A stretch of 64,000 nucleotides of DNA, taken from Prorocentrum cordatum. Lineage: Eukaryota; Sar; Dinophyceae; Prorocentrales; Prorocentraceae. Shown in pieces: positions 10,586 to 21,510 of the stretch. A program made the position numbers and the translations under genes. The stretch lies in NCBI GenBank assembly GCA_963575745.1, contig CAUYUJ010018627.1, positions 215,052 to 279,051 on the forward strand, read 5' to 3'. The notes beneath the pieces were generated by a model that worked only from the letters and a program-made list of their open reading frames with translations, ran no database searches and was not told the origin of the DNA. How positions within the stretch are numbered: the stretch's first letter is position 1; the number at the start of each line of letters is the position of its first letter.

Positions 10586-12415
10586 GGGGGGGGGGGGGCG
10601 GGGGTCAGGAGGCACAGGCAACCCGTGTAGTGAGGCTGCGCGTTCAGGAGCTTCTCGAGCGGGGCGTGGCCCACGAGGGTGGCTCGGGATGGGCCGAGCA
10701 GGGAAGGATGTGATGATACCTTGGGAAGGTTGCCCATCCGTGCTATGCGGGTGGACTGTCCTGCTGCCTAAAAGGACACCCGTTGCTCGAGCGAGCTGCC
10801 GCGACTGCCATCGCGTCGCGAGAGCTATGGCCGCCCGCGCCCCGCGGGTGTCGCCACACGTTTCTGTGGCAGCTCGTCGAAGCCTCTAAGACCATCTTGG
10901 TCTTGGTGGCTAACTAGTGGACGCTACGAATATGCGCACATCGACGCGCATCGATGCCAGACTACCAGATGGTGGTCAACTAGTGGACGCTACATCGCGC
11001 ATCGCTGATGGTGGCGAATACCAGACGCCAGTCGACGCTACATCGACGTGAAACGGCGCTATCTCATCGATTCCAAGACGCGAGTCGGCGCCAGTGCATT
11101 CTAAAGACGGAGCTGCAAACACACGCATGGCTCCCATTACTATTCGCTACCGGAGCACGGCGAGCCTCGCGGGACCGCGCTCCATCGGACTCGAACCTAC
11201 GTGCCAGCGATGGGCGGACGTCGGTGGCAGTCTGAACGGTCCCCCCCTTGGAGTGCGATAGGGAAAGGAATCCTAGATTCCAATGGGAGGCAGGGGATGC
11301 GAACGAGACGGAGGAAGGAGAAGGAGGAGGGATCGGGACGCGAGGGAAAGAAGGAGGAGAAGGAGGAGAGAGGACGAGGGAGGTTGTCGAACGTCGGATA
11401 AAGCCTCTCGCTGTTATCCCTGGAAGATGGAAGAGGAAGCAGGGAGGAAGGAGGGAGGAATGCGGGAGCAGCAAGACCTGCTTGTCCTGATTTCGCTTCA
11501 ACATTCGATTGGTCTCCAGTGTCCCATTGCTCACGCACCGTCTGGTACCTGACAGCTCAGCGCCGACCCAGGCAGACGACAGCACCATCCACAGCCCAAG
11601 GAGGAGGGAGGGAGGAAGCATGCGACTTGCACGTTGGCTCCTGGCACCTCGTGGATCGTTCAACCCAAGGCAAATCGCGGCTTTCCCACAGCGCAGAATC
11701 TTTCGGTACCAGCTGGTTCCGACATCGGCGGCGGCGTTATCCCTTGGACGCCCTTGCCAGGGTCAACGACGCGCCAGTGCGGTGCGGACCTGCCGCAAGA
11801 TGCGACAAGACGGCGCCATTAGTGACGATGGGCGGCATGACCACAGCAGCAACGACCACTGCTCACTTGGTTGCTTCCGCCAGAAGAAGAAGAGGGAGGC
11901 GGTCGTCGTCGTCGTCGGCCTCCTCCTCCTCCTGTTCCTCCTCCTCCTCATCATCCCTGTCCTGCCTCTCATCCTCTTCAGAAGTAAGAAGGAGGTCCTG
12001 CTCCTGCTCAGGGGGGGAAGGGCGAGAGGGAGGGGCGAGAACGATACGGAGCCCAAAGGACGAACGCGCCCAACCACGTTACGTGAATACGGCCCCCCAA
12101 TCCGCGAGACCAGCCTCGCGATACGCACGTTCGCGCGATGAGAACTTTCGAAATTAGCGTGGACTCCTGTACGTGTCCGTCCTTCTTTCGCTCCTGACAG
12201 GAGCAGGAGCACGACGACGTCGACGCATCGACGAGGGACGTCCAGGGCCTGGCCCCAACATCTGCATGCTTGGAGCCCTCTCCTCCTCCTCGGGAGGGGC
12301 GAGGAGGACCCACAAGATCGACGCATCGACCAGGGACGGCCGACGCCGACCCCAACATCTCTTGGGGATCCCAAAACCGTGTGGTAACAGACCGTGCGGT
12401 GACCTCGGAACCCCA
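10586..12415. other. No gene seen; simple repeats and short repeat fragments
   Basis: At 10,920-11,100 there are CGACGCTA-type short repeats like those at 20,460, 31,870, 32,650 and 33,200-33,900. A GGA-rich tract lies at 11,290-11,380 and a GTC/CTC tract at 11,895-11,960. A T-loop-like string (GGTTCGAGTCC on the minus strand near 11,194) has no matching tRNA arms. Frames in this stretch have no family match. Confidence 0.45.
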
Positions 12416-12420
12416 AGATT

Positions 12421-12629
12421 TGGACGCCCGAAATGGGTACCGAAAGAATGGGTACAGTGCCCAACAGCAAATGTTGTCCCGAACCAACAGCGGCCGCTGT
12501 TGGGCAGGCGGCCTCCTGTCTCAAATGAACACAGGCCGCGGCGGCGTGGACAGCGAATCCTGTCCAAAATGAACAGGAACTGCTGTTGGGCATTGTACTC
12601 ATTCTTTCCGTGCCGATGTCGGGCGTCCA
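12421..12629. mobile_element. Family D long-inverted-repeat element, intact, 209 bp
   Basis: 49-base arms (TGGACGCCCGAAATGGG at the left, inverse at the right) differ at only six or seven places. The centre contains AACAGCGGCCGCTGTTG, itself a palindrome. It shows what the copy at 6,682-7,079 looked like before it was interrupted. Confidence 0.85.
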
Positions 12630-12755
12630 GACAAGAGACCTCGCCGCACGGTCCGTCACAACACGGTCTTGGGACCCTGGAGGCCCCCGTCGCCCAAGAC
12701 ACCCTCGGAGAGGGACTCGAATGCCCAAACCGTGCGGCGACCCCGAATTCGGCGG

Positions 12756-12912
12756 TGGACAAACCTCCCTTTAATAAGCCTCCCTTTAGTGAGAACGGCC
12801 TGGGACCGAAACCGACGGACCTGGACCCGCGAAAACGACGGCCGCGCCGCCCTCCCGCGAACCGAAAACGGCCGATTCAATAATCGACGTGTCAAGGTAG
12901 GAGGTCTGTCCA
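12756..12912. mobile_element. Family B inverted-repeat element, 157 bp
   Basis: Ends TGGACAAACCTCCC and GGAGGTCTGTCCA are inverted. It has the same length as, and high identity with, the copy at 28,392-28,548, which suggests recent spread. It has no coding capacity. Confidence 0.85.
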
Positions 12913-13272
12913 CCCCCGGCGAATCCCCACCGACTCACCACACGGTGTGGTCACCACCCCGTTTGGAGGCCCCCAGCATCTTTACCCGGGGCCCGCTGTG
13001 GCCGGAGCTCCGTCGGGAACCTGGCCGCGCCCGCCCAAGGGGCGCCCACAGGGGCCCGCGAGACCGCCCAACGAGGACCTCGGCCCTCAACCCTTTACTC
13101 CCTGGACTCAGTCTGAGCGCGAACAAGGTTGTCCGCGCCACCTGCCACTTACGCCACCGCATGGCCACAGCCAGAGGCGGGTGGCGCCTCCCGAACAGTG
13201 CCCTGAAGGCGAGGCCAGCGCACAGCGGGCTGGCGGATATGAGAGCCGCGCGGGGCATGGCGCGGCATGACA
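12913..13272. other. Probably LINE 3' flank, no gene seen
   Basis: GC-rich sequence directly downstream (minus strand) of the decayed LINE frame. It may include that LINE's 3' untranslated part, but I see no defining tail. Confidence 0.35.
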
Positions 13273-14889
13273 CTAGAGCGGTTGCACCACTTCTGCACAG
13301 ATCACTGAAGCAGTGCGCAGCGGACCCTCGAGGCACCGCCACGCACGATTGACCTGGAAGCGCGCTGGCGCACAAGTGAGGCCCGAGAGAACACGAGCGC
13401 CCCACGTGCCTGGAGCAGGGGGGCCTCGACAGCCCTGCGACAAGTTCGCAGAGATCTTGACCCCACCCAGCCCGCACACAACGCACACAGTACACCACAA
13501 CCTCCGCCCCTCGTCCCCAATAACGGCGAAGGGGTGCATGACATGCGGTCTCCCATCCGCAAGCTGCACCCGTACAGAGGCGAGGTCTGCTCTCGACAGA
13601 CTGCGCGGCGTGACTGGCGGCGGGGGCTCCACCACCAGCCTCGGCACAGGGCGGTTCACTTCGCCAGGGCCACGAGCCTTGCGCTGCCGCCGAGAGACAT
13701 GCTCACAATCAACGTCGCACATGCGAGGCCCGATACGCGCAACCCAGGACGCCCATTGAGAGAGCACGAGGGCCTTAGCTTTGCGAGCCTTGCGGAGCTC
13801 ACGGTCAACGCGGGCTCTCGAGGCCATCCACTGAGCCCAGTCGTCAGCATGCGCGTTGCCCTCCTTTACAAAACGCGTAGAAAGTCCAGACTGAATGCGA
13901 GCCTCGGTGCAGTGACCTTTGACTTTGCGCAGGTCGATGCACTCGATGCCGCCCCAGTCGTCGATGCGGCGCCAGACTTGGACCCATAGCTCGGACCAGG
14001 CTGCGCGCGACGAGCAACAATACAACTTGCCACGCTGGTAAACTCCATCGTGGACGAAGGCTGAGTCGGTATAAAAAAATACTGCCAGGATCACTGTGCT
14101 GCAGGGCACGGTTGAAGGCAAACAGCTCGGCACAGTCAATATGTTGGCACACACATTGGAGGGAGCCGCACATCACCGAGTTAACCTTGTACGGATACTG
14201 CGGCTGCACACTGACAATGGCCCAGCCTACGGCCTGAGACGCTGGCGGCAGATGCTGGTCCATCCAGCTGGCGTCAAGAAAGATGTGCCCTGCCATCTCG
14301 GTGGGTCCTCCACCGAACCACCGATCGGGGAGGGAGTTCGCAGGAGGAAGGGGAGCCCCGGGGACAAGGAGCCCCTCAGCGAAGAGGAGAGGAAGAGGGT
14401 CGACGCTCGCCCTGACCACCGAAGTCAAGAAATCAGGTGGGACCTCCTGTGCCGCGATGTCATCGTGGCCCGCACAGCTCGCGTGACGATGCAAGAGCGT
14501 GCCAGGGGCCTGCTGACACAAGCGGCAAAGGGGGTCGGCGGTGTACTGCGCAAGCCACTGACGATGCTGAGGCCACTGTCCCCCTGCGACAACACTCCTC
14601 AGGTAGGCCTTCTCATCGTGTCTGAGGACATTAGAGGCTAAAAGAGACTGCAGAGGCTGAAAATTGCACCCAAGAGAGAGCTCAGGAGCACCTTCTCTCG
14701 AGGCCACTTTTTCCCAGAGCCACTGCAGCACGACATGATAGAACCACTTGCGAGGCCCTGATTGCAATATAGAAACCTCGCCGTGCCGAGGATGCGACCA
14801 CGAAAAACCTTGCATGCTGATGCCGAGCCGCAAAGCTGTAGCGACACACGCAGAAAAAGGGCCACGGATGCTGGCCCACGGATGCCAAC
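13273..14889 (-). pseudogene. Decayed LINE fragment: zinc knuckle and RNase H, 5'-truncated, frameshifted
   Basis: This is the 3' part of a non-LTR retrotransposon polyprotein. Upstream it is cut off against a CTC tract at about 14,890, so endonuclease and reverse transcriptase are missing. The first frame (to about 14,100) holds a CxxC-H-C knuckle (PLCRLCQQ, then HRHASC) and the first RNase H acidic residues, in IFLDASWMD and DCAELFAFNRAL. The second frame continues with FFYTDSAFVHDG and KGHCTEARIQ, then GNAHADDWAQ. The frame changes at a run of seven A at 14,073-14,079 (T on the coding strand). All four RNase H acidic positions are present across the two frames. It is a different subfamily from the LINE at 38,738-43,084, with little shared sequence beyond the domain plan. 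Confidence 0.75.
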
Positions 14890-15565
14890 CTCCTACTCCC
14901 TCCTCCTCCTCCTCCTCCTCCTCCTCGTCATCCCTCCTCCTCCTCCTCCCTCCTCCTCCATCCTGCGACGACGACGACGAGACGACGAAGACGACGACCA
15001 CGAGATCTACGCAAACGACGACGACGAACACGACGATAACGACGACGAAAACTACGAAAACAACGACAATGACGACGACGACGACGACGACGACGTGGGG
15101 CCTCAGGTTGCTCCTGCGAGATATGGCCGTTGCAGTCATGACACACGAGGCGAATCCGTCCAATTTCGAGCTTCATCACAGACCGATCTGGCTCGAAAAA
15201 CCGGCAGAACGATGAACGATGGGGCCAGGGTTCCAGTCATAGACTTTCTCGTGGTGTTGCAATTTTTCGCCACGGCGGATCTCAGGGCCAGGGCCATCGC
15301 CGCCGACGCCAGGGGCGGTCGACAACGACGATCGACGACGACGACGACGAAGACGACGACGACGGCAATCGACGGCGACGACTACGACTACGACGACGAC
15401 GACGACGGACGACGTCCACGACAACGACGACGAGGACGACGACGACGACGACGGCCGACGACGACGGCATTGACTACGACGAGGACGGCGGTCGACGACG
15501 ACGACGACGACGACGGCCAACGTCGACGACGAACGACGACGGCCGACGGCGACGAAGACCACAAC
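14890..15565. repeat. CTC and GAC trinucleotide tracts
   Basis: CTC units at 14,895-14,960 pass into GAC/GACGAC units that dominate to about 15,560, interrupted at 15,095-15,300 by ordinary sequence. In that gap the minus-strand frame EKLQHHEKVYDWNPG looks less repetitive, but I cannot assign it. Confidence 0.8.
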
Positions 15566-15587
15566 AACCGAGCACACTTGAAGGGAA

Positions 15588-15737
15588 ACTGGGACACACA
15601 AATAAATACACACAAATAAAATTATTCCCCATACTTGCCCATATCTTCTGGGTTTTTGTCTTCCCCCCCATTTCCCATACTTTCCCATATGTTCTGGGAA
15701 TCGCAGATTAATTGTGTCTGTGTGTTTTTTCCCCTCC
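15588..15737. repeat. Family F AT-rich repeat, copy 2
   Basis: Same start (ACACACAAATAAATACACAC) and end (GTGTCTGTGTGTTTTTTCCC) as the copies at 6,438 and 25,124. It sits directly beside the trinucleotide tract. Confidence 0.8.
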
Positions 15738-15819
15738 CGAACACTCCTCGCGCTGCCACGGAACGCCGAGTGAGGCACGACGGAGCTGCTCGCGCCGGGC
15801 CACGGCGCGCCCCGGCCGC

Positions 15820-16260
15820 ACGAATGCAGAGGCTCCCCGACCAGGATCCGAGGAGCGGCCCGCGGACCAGACCCCCGCCGGAGCCCGAAGGGGTTCTTCA
15901 CTTGGGCGCCCGAGTTATCCGGGGTAACTCGGGTCCGGGGTAACTCGGGGTCGGACTCCCGAAAAAGGAACCCGAGTTATCCCTGACCCGAGTTACCCCT
16001 GATGATTCGGGGCTCTGGACTCCCGAGTTATCCGGGGTAACTCGGGTCCGGGATAACTCGGGTTCGGACTCCCGAAAAAGGAACCCGAGTTATCCCTGAC
16101 CCGAGTTACCCCTGATGATTCGGGGCTCTGATTCACTGGGGGGGGGGGGAAAGGTACCGATACAGAGGAGGCCAATCCACGAATGTAGAGGCTCCCCGAC
16201 CGGGATCTGAGGAGCGGCCCGCGGACCAGACTCCCGCCTGAGCCCGAAGTGCTTCTTCAC
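15820..16260. repeat. 85-base direct repeat flanking tandem family G copies
   Basis: The segment AGAGGCTCCCCGACC...TTCTTCACT occurs at 15,820-15,903 and again at 16,176-16,260. Between them are two head-to-tail copies of family G (15,906-16,018 and 16,019-16,130). Family G copies contain GGGTAACTCGGGTCC-type inverted words and end TTCGGGGCTCTG. The arrangement suggests local duplication of a block that included family G. Confidence 0.7.
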
Positions 16261-16305
16261 TGGGGGGGGGGGGGGGAACAGGGGAACAGGGGAACGAAGA
16301 TTGGA

Positions 16306-16450
16306 CTCGGAGGTCTGCGCGGATTTCTCGGATCCGCGCTGGACCCCTTTGGCGGCGCCTCCGGCGCCGCCCCTGGCGCGCTCCGCGCGCCAGGGAGGGG
16401 GTCCAGCGCCGATCCGAGAAATCCGCGCGGAACTCCGAGAATTTATGTTT
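16306..16450. repeat. Family A foldback repeat, best copy
   Basis: Arms CTGCGCGGATTTCTCGGATC and GATCCGAGAAATCCGCGCGG are almost perfectly inverted. The loop holds GGCGCCTCCGGCGCC, a further palindrome. Transcribed, nearly the whole 140 bases would fold into one hairpin. Confidence 0.8.
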
Positions 16451-16484
16451 ATGTTAGTGCTCGCTTCCCTAGGAAAGGTACTGA

Positions 16485-16665
16485 TACCAAGGAGACCAGT
16501 CCACGCGAAACCTGCCAGAAGAAACCCAACCCTGAGACCCCAGGACGTCCGCAGATGTCTGGTGTGGGAACGGCACGCTTTCCGTAGCAAAGCCATCGAC
16601 ACCCAAGAAACCCAGGGCACCCTGGAGGCAAGTAGGGTGTTTTCTTGGCATGGGCCTCCACTGTA
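16485..16665. mobile_element. Family C MITE, copy 2
   Basis: The right end GGGCCTCCACTGTA is intact; the left end has diverged (TACCAAGGAGACC). The inside matches copy 1 and copy 4 closely, including ATGTCTGGTGTGGGAACG and GGGCACCCTGGAGGCAAG. Confidence 0.75.
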
Positions 16666-17124
16666 CTCCCTCCTGATCCCGACGTGGTTCTTCCCTGAAA
16701 GGGGTGGGGGGAAGGGTACCGAAACTGCTAATTACTGCAAAGGCCTCTCGTGGGGTGCGCTCGTACCAGGATCTCGATGCGAATCCAGCCGTGGCGACGA
16801 GGGCCTCCCAGCAGATCCAAGGAGGCGAATATGAGGCAGTGGAAGTGGTATCGGTACCCTGAGATCCGACGTTGCGAAACATTGCAACGGCGCGGAGAAA
16901 AACTCAGTCAGAGCTCTGGAGACAATCTTTCTGCTGCGTCTTTCGAGCCAGATCGATCTGTGATGGTCCCGAGGCCCGAAGCCAGGCGAAGACGGCCAGG
17001 GTGAAATACAGCAGCGCTCAGATCTCAGCCCATTTTAGCATCTTGACTGTATGGTTGACCGTCGACGACGGCGGCCAGGCCCAGCCACGAAGGCCTCTTG
17101 GGCTTCTGGCCCGTACCTCGGGCC

Positions 17125-17225
17125 TCTCGGCTCCGGCGGCCGCCCGGGATGACCCGGGCACCCCCGGAACGCCCTCGGTGAGGAGCAGCTGCTGCAGCGC
17201 ATCCCGAGGCAGGAAAGCGATCGGG
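17125..17225 (-). CDS. Possible exon, paralogous to 24,735-24,840
   Basis: Minus-strand frame LPRDALQQLLLTEGVPG, then RAAAGAERPEVRA, ends at GCCCGAG|GTACGG, a plausible donor. The segment at 24,735-24,840 is related (RDALQRLRLVEGRPG). No acceptor of the AG|G type is clear. It could equally be a dispersed repeat that happens to be open. Confidence 0.3.
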
Positions 17226-17318
17226 AGCCGACGCACATGTCGAAAAAAGCCCCGGAGCCCCTCGGACTCGCCACACGGCGCGGTCACCTCGGATGACCAA
17301 CGGGTCCCTCCCAGGCTC

Positions 17319-17519
17319 GGGGGCGGCCAAGAGGGGGGTGTCCAAGAGGGGGGGATGCAAATCATAGCTGGCGGCATGTGCGCGGCCGGGGGGGGGGGGC
17401 CAGGGAACGCATTGAAATAAGAAGAGGCGCCACGAGATCCGATCTGGGGAAATATCATGGCCCCCGCCATGACATCCACTCCCCCCCTAGTCATCACCCC
17501 CCTCTTTGCCGCCCCCGAC
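17319..17519. repeat. Family H inverted-repeat element, copy 1
   Basis: Starts GGGGGCGGCCAAGAGGGGGG and ends CCCCCCTCTTTGCCGCCCCC, which are inverted. The inside contains TGGGGAAATATCATGGCC. A second copy lies at 25,726-25,912. Confidence 0.75.
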
Positions 17520-17554
17520 AGATGACCAGAGTCCCTCCCAGGCGCCGGGGCGGT

Positions 17555-17623
17555 CCGCTCGTCGATCTGCCGCTGGTGCGAGGCGATCGCCTCCACGCGC
17601 AGCGACAGCGCCTCGGCCGGGCG
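17555..17623 (-). CDS. Possible coiled-coil exon
   Basis: After CTTCGGGGCAG on the minus strand the frame reads RPAEALSLRVEAIASHQRQ and on to IDER. The heptad-like pattern resembles the other exons, but the acceptor is AG|C instead of AG|G and no donor is clear. It lies just downstream (minus strand) of a CGTCGC-rich tract. Confidence 0.35.
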
Positions 17624-17639
17624 CTGCCCCGAAGAGGGC

Positions 17640-17860
17640 CCTCGCCACGCCCGCGGCCCGCCGAGCGCCGCCGCCGAGCCCCGTCGCCGAGCGCCGAGCG
17701 CCGAGCGCCGAGCGCCGTCGCCGTCGTCGACGTCTCCGTCGCCGTCGCCTCCGTCGACGTCGCCATCACCATCGCCGACCGTCGTCGGCGACCGTCGTTC
17801 TGGTCGTCGTCGCTGTGGCCACCGAGCGTCGTCGTCGGCTGTCGCCGTCGTCGAGGAGCG
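17640..17860. repeat. CGTCGC-type trinucleotide tract
   Basis: Imperfect GCC/GTC/CGT units, including five GAGCGCC-type units at 17,660-17,720. Confidence 0.85.
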
Positions 17861-17865
17861 AGCCT

Positions 17866-18000
17866 AGAGGCCAAGGGGGCCCCAAGACGCCGCCAAGGAG
17901 CCCCAAGAGACTCCCAGGAGGTCCCCAAGAGGCCCCCAAGAGGCTCTAAAGAGGGCTCCGGGGCCGGCGGAATGAGCGAAGCGATTAGATAAAAAACCTG
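17866..18000. repeat. Short CCAAGAGG mosaic block L2 with tail
   Basis: About 80 bases of CCCCAAGAGGC units followed by GGGCCGGCGGAATGAGCGAA, the same tail as the block ending at 4,620. Confidence 0.7.
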
Positions 18001-18199
18001 TGAGGTCTGGCGTGTCTGCGTAATGTAGCGGGCGTCGCGGCCTCCTCAGAGCATTGCGGAACGCTCTTGGAGCATTCCAGCGCGATCTGGAGTGAGTTAT
18101 CCCGTTCCTGGCCCTTCTGGGGCGCCTCTGCGTGGGCACCTGCTGGGCTTCCCTCAAAGCTCTGACCAGAACGCGCCCCAGAAGAGAGATCCAGGGATC

Positions 18200-18430
18200 G
18201 GTCGGTCGGTCGGTCGTCGTCGACGTCCTTCGTCGCCCGCCGCCCGCCGCCCGTCGCCCGTCCCCGTCGCCCGTCGCCCGTCGCCCGTCCTCTGTCGTCG
18301 TCGTCGTCGTCGTCGTCGACATCGTCGTCGTCGTCGTGGTCGTCGTCGTCATCATCGACATCGTCGACCACCGTGAGCCGTCTACGCCGTCGTTGTCGTC
18401 GGCCGCTGTCCGTCGTCGTCGACAGTCGCG
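18200..18430. repeat. GTCGGT and GTCGTC trinucleotide tract
   Basis: Long run of GTC units with CCCGTCG interruptions. Confidence 0.9.
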
Positions 18431-18435
18431 ATCTT

Positions 18436-18515
18436 CTTCGGCCGCGGCTGCACGGCCGCCGCGAGCCTCTGCGGCCGCGCGAGCCCTCCGACGCACCTCG
18501 CTCTCACTGTCGTGC
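18436..18515 (-). CDS. Possible coiled-coil exon
   Basis: Minus-strand frame ESEVRRRARAAAEARGGRA, then AAAEED. It follows GCACGACAG. The composition is Ala/Arg/Glu-rich as in coiled coils, but the segment borders a GTC tract and could be part of it. Confidence 0.3.
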
Positions 18516-18599
18516 ACGCCGCCCCCCCCGCCAGGGCTTCTTCGGTGCCCGCTGGCGGGTCCCGAGGGGAATGGGACCTGCACCCCGAGGAGGAGGGTC

Positions 18600-19150
18600 C
18601 TGAAGCCTGCCAAAGCATCATTCTCGGAAGTTCGACGCCGCGAATCATCTCGATTGTTGCGTCTTGGCGATCACGCATGGTGCCAGCCCGCCTCCTCAGG
18701 ACCTCGACACCGCGATCACCGCAACTGCTGTTCCCGAGGGGCGGGTCTTCCCCTGGTGGCCAATTCTCCATCCGGGGTCGTTTTCAACCAACACGAGAGG
18801 CCCGTGGAGGGTCGAGGAGAACAGGAAACGGAGAGAAAGGCCGCCAGAGGCGAATAGGACAACAGAAAAGGTTTCGATACAACAGAAAAGGTACAGTAGG
18901 ACAATAGAAAATGTACAACAGAAAAGGAACACTCTCCTGGGAGTGCCGGTGCGTTCTGACAAGAATGCCGGGAAGAATCCAATCGTGGCGACGAGGGCCC
19001 TGATTCTGACGTTGCGAACATCAGGGGGACGGATTGGTAATGAGGGTATGGCAGAGGCGGGGTCAGGGGGAACATCGTTCAAGATGGCCCGTGGAAACAC
19101 GACATGTGAGCATCTATCGACTACGCGGAAAAGCGACCCTGGGTAAGAGG
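18600..19150. other. No gene seen
   Basis: Three copies of a short unit CAACAGAAAAGGT-like occur at 18,860-18,935. A segment near 18,950-19,015 (GAATCCAATCGTGGCGACGA) recurs near 16,785 and 38,045 and is probably part of a dispersed repeat. Confidence 0.45.
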
Positions 19151-19151
19151 T

Positions 19152-19267
19152 GACCTTTGGTGCGCGGCTGTTTGGGGGCCGCGGGGGAACCAAACACAAG
19201 CGCGCAAGACGCTATTACCTGATCGCGTTCGGCGATCGGGGGGGCCCCTTGGCCCCGCACCACATGT
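19152..19267. repeat. Family I inverted-repeat element, copy 2
   Basis: Same left end (GACCTTTGGTGCGCGGC) as copy 1; the right end is CCCCGCACCACATGTC. Confidence 0.75.
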
Positions 19268-19419
19268 CAATCCGTTGAAAGGTTACTCGTGGGTGTAGTC
19301 GACTCTGGCTGGGTTCGCTCCCAAACCCCACCTTGGGACCCCTTTCCCCCCCCTTCACGACCCCCCCCCAGAGCAAATTGCAACATCGCGAAGAATCACC
19401 ACCCGAGCCCTAGACTCGG

Positions 19420-19552
19420 CGGAACCTCCCTTTAATAAACCTCCTTTTAATGAAAACGGCCTAGGACCGGAGCCGACGGACCTGGACCGGCAAAAATGAC
19501 GGCCGCGAACGGCCAATTCACCAGTCGACGTGTCAGGGTGGGAGGTCTACCA
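19420..19552. repeat. Family B element, end-truncated copy
   Basis: Keeps CCTCCCTTTAATAAACCTCC and the right part GGGAGGTCTACCAACC but has lost the outer TGGACA; the middle is shorter than in the 157-base copies. Confidence 0.7.
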
Positions 19553-19564
19553 ACCTCCGATAGA

Positions 19565-20265
19565 CCCATGTTCCTGCGGCATTCACCGTCCGGTGGGAAG
19601 CAACTGCAACGCCCAGATCTCAGGGGGCCCCCGTCTTCCCCCCCCCCCGGCCCTCCCCGGGGCGAAGGAGCAGAGGGGGCTCCTATGGCCACGGCGAGCC
19701 TCGGCCACGACCAGGGCCCCCGACGGAAATCAAAGCAGCGGCCCGAAGCACTAGAGGCTCCTCCCGAGCCCAAGGCGGTCCTCATTTCAGCGTCTCCGTC
19801 GCCCTCGTCCTCTCCTCGTCTCCCTCGTCGTCATCGTTCGTCGTCGCCGTCGCTGTCGTGGTCGCCGTCGTCGTCTCTGCCTGGCGTGTTGTTTCACAGC
19901 AGTGCCATTGGAAATCTGCTTCCAGCGGCCAGTTTGCACTTGCTAATTCACCTAGAATGCATACAATGTCCACAGCGTCTCTCTTTCTGCTTTGTTACTT
20001 TTTGTTGTTCTTTTTCTCTCTCTCTCTCTCTTTCCGTTTCTCTCTTTCTCTCTCTTGGCTTGATCATCATCATGACTTGTGACTGGCGACATCCGAACCT
20101 TACCCCCACCAACCATCTATTCCCCTGAGTCGATGGAAGGCAAGGGTAGGGTTCGAATTTTGCCAGGCCTTTGACAAGTTTCAAGCCCTAGCCCCGCCGC
20201 CGATCGAGTTACCTGGATCGTTAATCGGTGAAAGGTGGTGTCGGATTTCCCCGCCGAAATAGGAG
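19565..20265. other. No certain gene; CT-rich and GTC-rich tracts
   Basis: CGTCGT units at 19,790-19,880 and a TCTC tract at 20,010-20,060. On the minus strand, 19,885-19,975 reads IVCILGELASANWPLEAD and on to QWHCCETTRQ, with ordinary composition; it might be an exon, but borders are unclear. Confidence 0.35.
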
Positions 20266-20266
20266 G

Positions 20267-20447
20267 GCTTGGCGGCGAGCGAGGGAAGTGAGGAGGAGGC
20301 CTTCTCAGAAGGCTCGGACTTCTGAGAAGTTTTCCGAGCTTTCCCCGAAGACACAGAAAACCCTCTCAAAGGCGCGAGGGTTTCTGAGAAGCCTCGCCGC
20401 CTGCTGAGAAGGCCTTGTTCTTCTCAGTTCCCCCCTCGCTAGCCGCC
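20267..20447. repeat. Family J foldback repeat, copy 2
   Basis: Outer ends GGCGGCGAGCGAGGG and CCCTCGCTAGCCGCC are inverted. Inside are repeated CTTCTCAGAAGG and TTCTGAGAAG words, themselves palindromic. Confidence 0.7.
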
Positions 20448-20576
20448 GAAGAGTGCTACATCGGCGCTGTCTCCTCGACTACCAAGACGCGAATCGACGC
20501 TGATGCGTCCTGAAACTCTGGAACTGCCAAGGTGCATAAGGCTCCGGTGTAGCCGATCGGGCCAACTGTCCAAGAG

Positions 20577-20729
20577 AAAAACTGTTGGCGTTCCGCGCAG
20601 ATTTCTTGGATCTGTACTGGACACCCCTCCCTGGTGCCGCTGGAGGCACGCCAGGAGCGCCGCCAGAGGCGCCGCTGCGGGGTGGTCCAGCGCGGATTCA
20701 AGAAATCCGCGCGGAGCGCCCAACAGTTT
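20577..20729. repeat. Family A foldback repeat
   Basis: Arms run AAACTGTTGGCGTTCCGCGC and GCGCGGAGCGCCCAACAGTTT, with TTTCTTGGATC mirrored by GATTCAAGAAAT. Confidence 0.75.
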
Positions 20730-20794
20730 ATATGTGTGCCGCTTCTTTTTTGGCTGTTTTTCTTCTTCTTCGAGACCAACTGTCCACGAGGGGG

Positions 20795-21062
20795 GAGGCG
20801 GCGGCGGAGGAGGAGGAGCAGGAGGAGGAGGCAAAGGAGCAGGAGGAGACGGACAAAGAGGAGGAGGAGGAGGAGGAGGAGGACGAGGAGGAGGAGGGCG
20901 GAGGAGGAGGAGCAGGAGGAGGAGAAGGAGGAGGCAACGGAGCAGGAGGAGGCGGAGGAGAGGCAGGAGGAGGAGGAGGACAAGGAGGAGGAGGAGAAGG
21001 AGGGCGGAGGAGGAGGAACAGGAGGAGGAGTAGGAGCAGGAGGAGGAGGGCTCCCACTGGGC
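20795..21062. repeat. GGA trinucleotide tract
   Basis: Long GGA/GCA-interrupted tract, paired with the opposite-sense CCT tract at 21,260-21,500. Confidence 0.9.
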
Positions 21063-21079
21063 CCCACAATCGTGGGGGG

Positions 21080-21235
21080 TGGCCGCCTCGAGCTCATCGC
21101 TCCTCTCGTCGGCCTCCGTCTGCCGCCCCGACATCGCCTCCGGCACCACCACCGGCGACGCCGCCCCGGGCTCCGAGGCCTCCGCTGACGTCTCCGGGGC
21201 TGCCCCGCTCCCGCTCGGTCTTCCTCCTGCGGCTC
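21080..21235 (-). CDS. Possible exon between two trinucleotide tracts
   Basis: Minus-strand frame with GSGAAPETSAEASEPGAA and GRQTEADERSDELEA, after an acceptor-like GAGCCGCAG|GA. It is Glu/Ala/Ser-rich and less clearly heptad-like than other exons. The donor is unknown. Confidence 0.35.
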
Positions 21236-21259
21236 GTCCCCCTGCTCCCTCCCCGCCGT

Positions 21260-21500
21260 CGTTGTCGTCGTGGTTGTCCGCCGCCTCGTCCTGCTCGTCC
21301 TGCTCGTCCTCCTCGTCCTTGTCCTCGTCCTCGTCCTCGTCCTCGTCCTTGTCCTCCTGCCCTCCCCCTCCCCCTCCCCCTCCTCCTCCTCCTCCTCCTC
21401 TCCTCCTCCTCCTCATCCTCCTCCCTCTCCTGCTCCTGCTCCTGCTCCTGCTCCTCCTCCTCCTCCTCCTCCTCCTCCTCCTCCTCCTCCCCACCCTCCT
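21260..21500. repeat. CCT/CTC/GTC trinucleotide tract
   Basis: Runs of TCGTCC, CCCCCT and TCCTCC units. The glutamate/aspartate- or leucine/serine-rich frames through it are artefacts. Confidence 0.9.
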
Positions 21501-21510
21501 TCTTTCAGGA

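Noticed and set aside
11150-11260. tRNA candidate on the minus strand around GGTTCGAGTCC
   Set aside because: The T-stem does not pair and no acceptor, D or anticodon arms can be formed.
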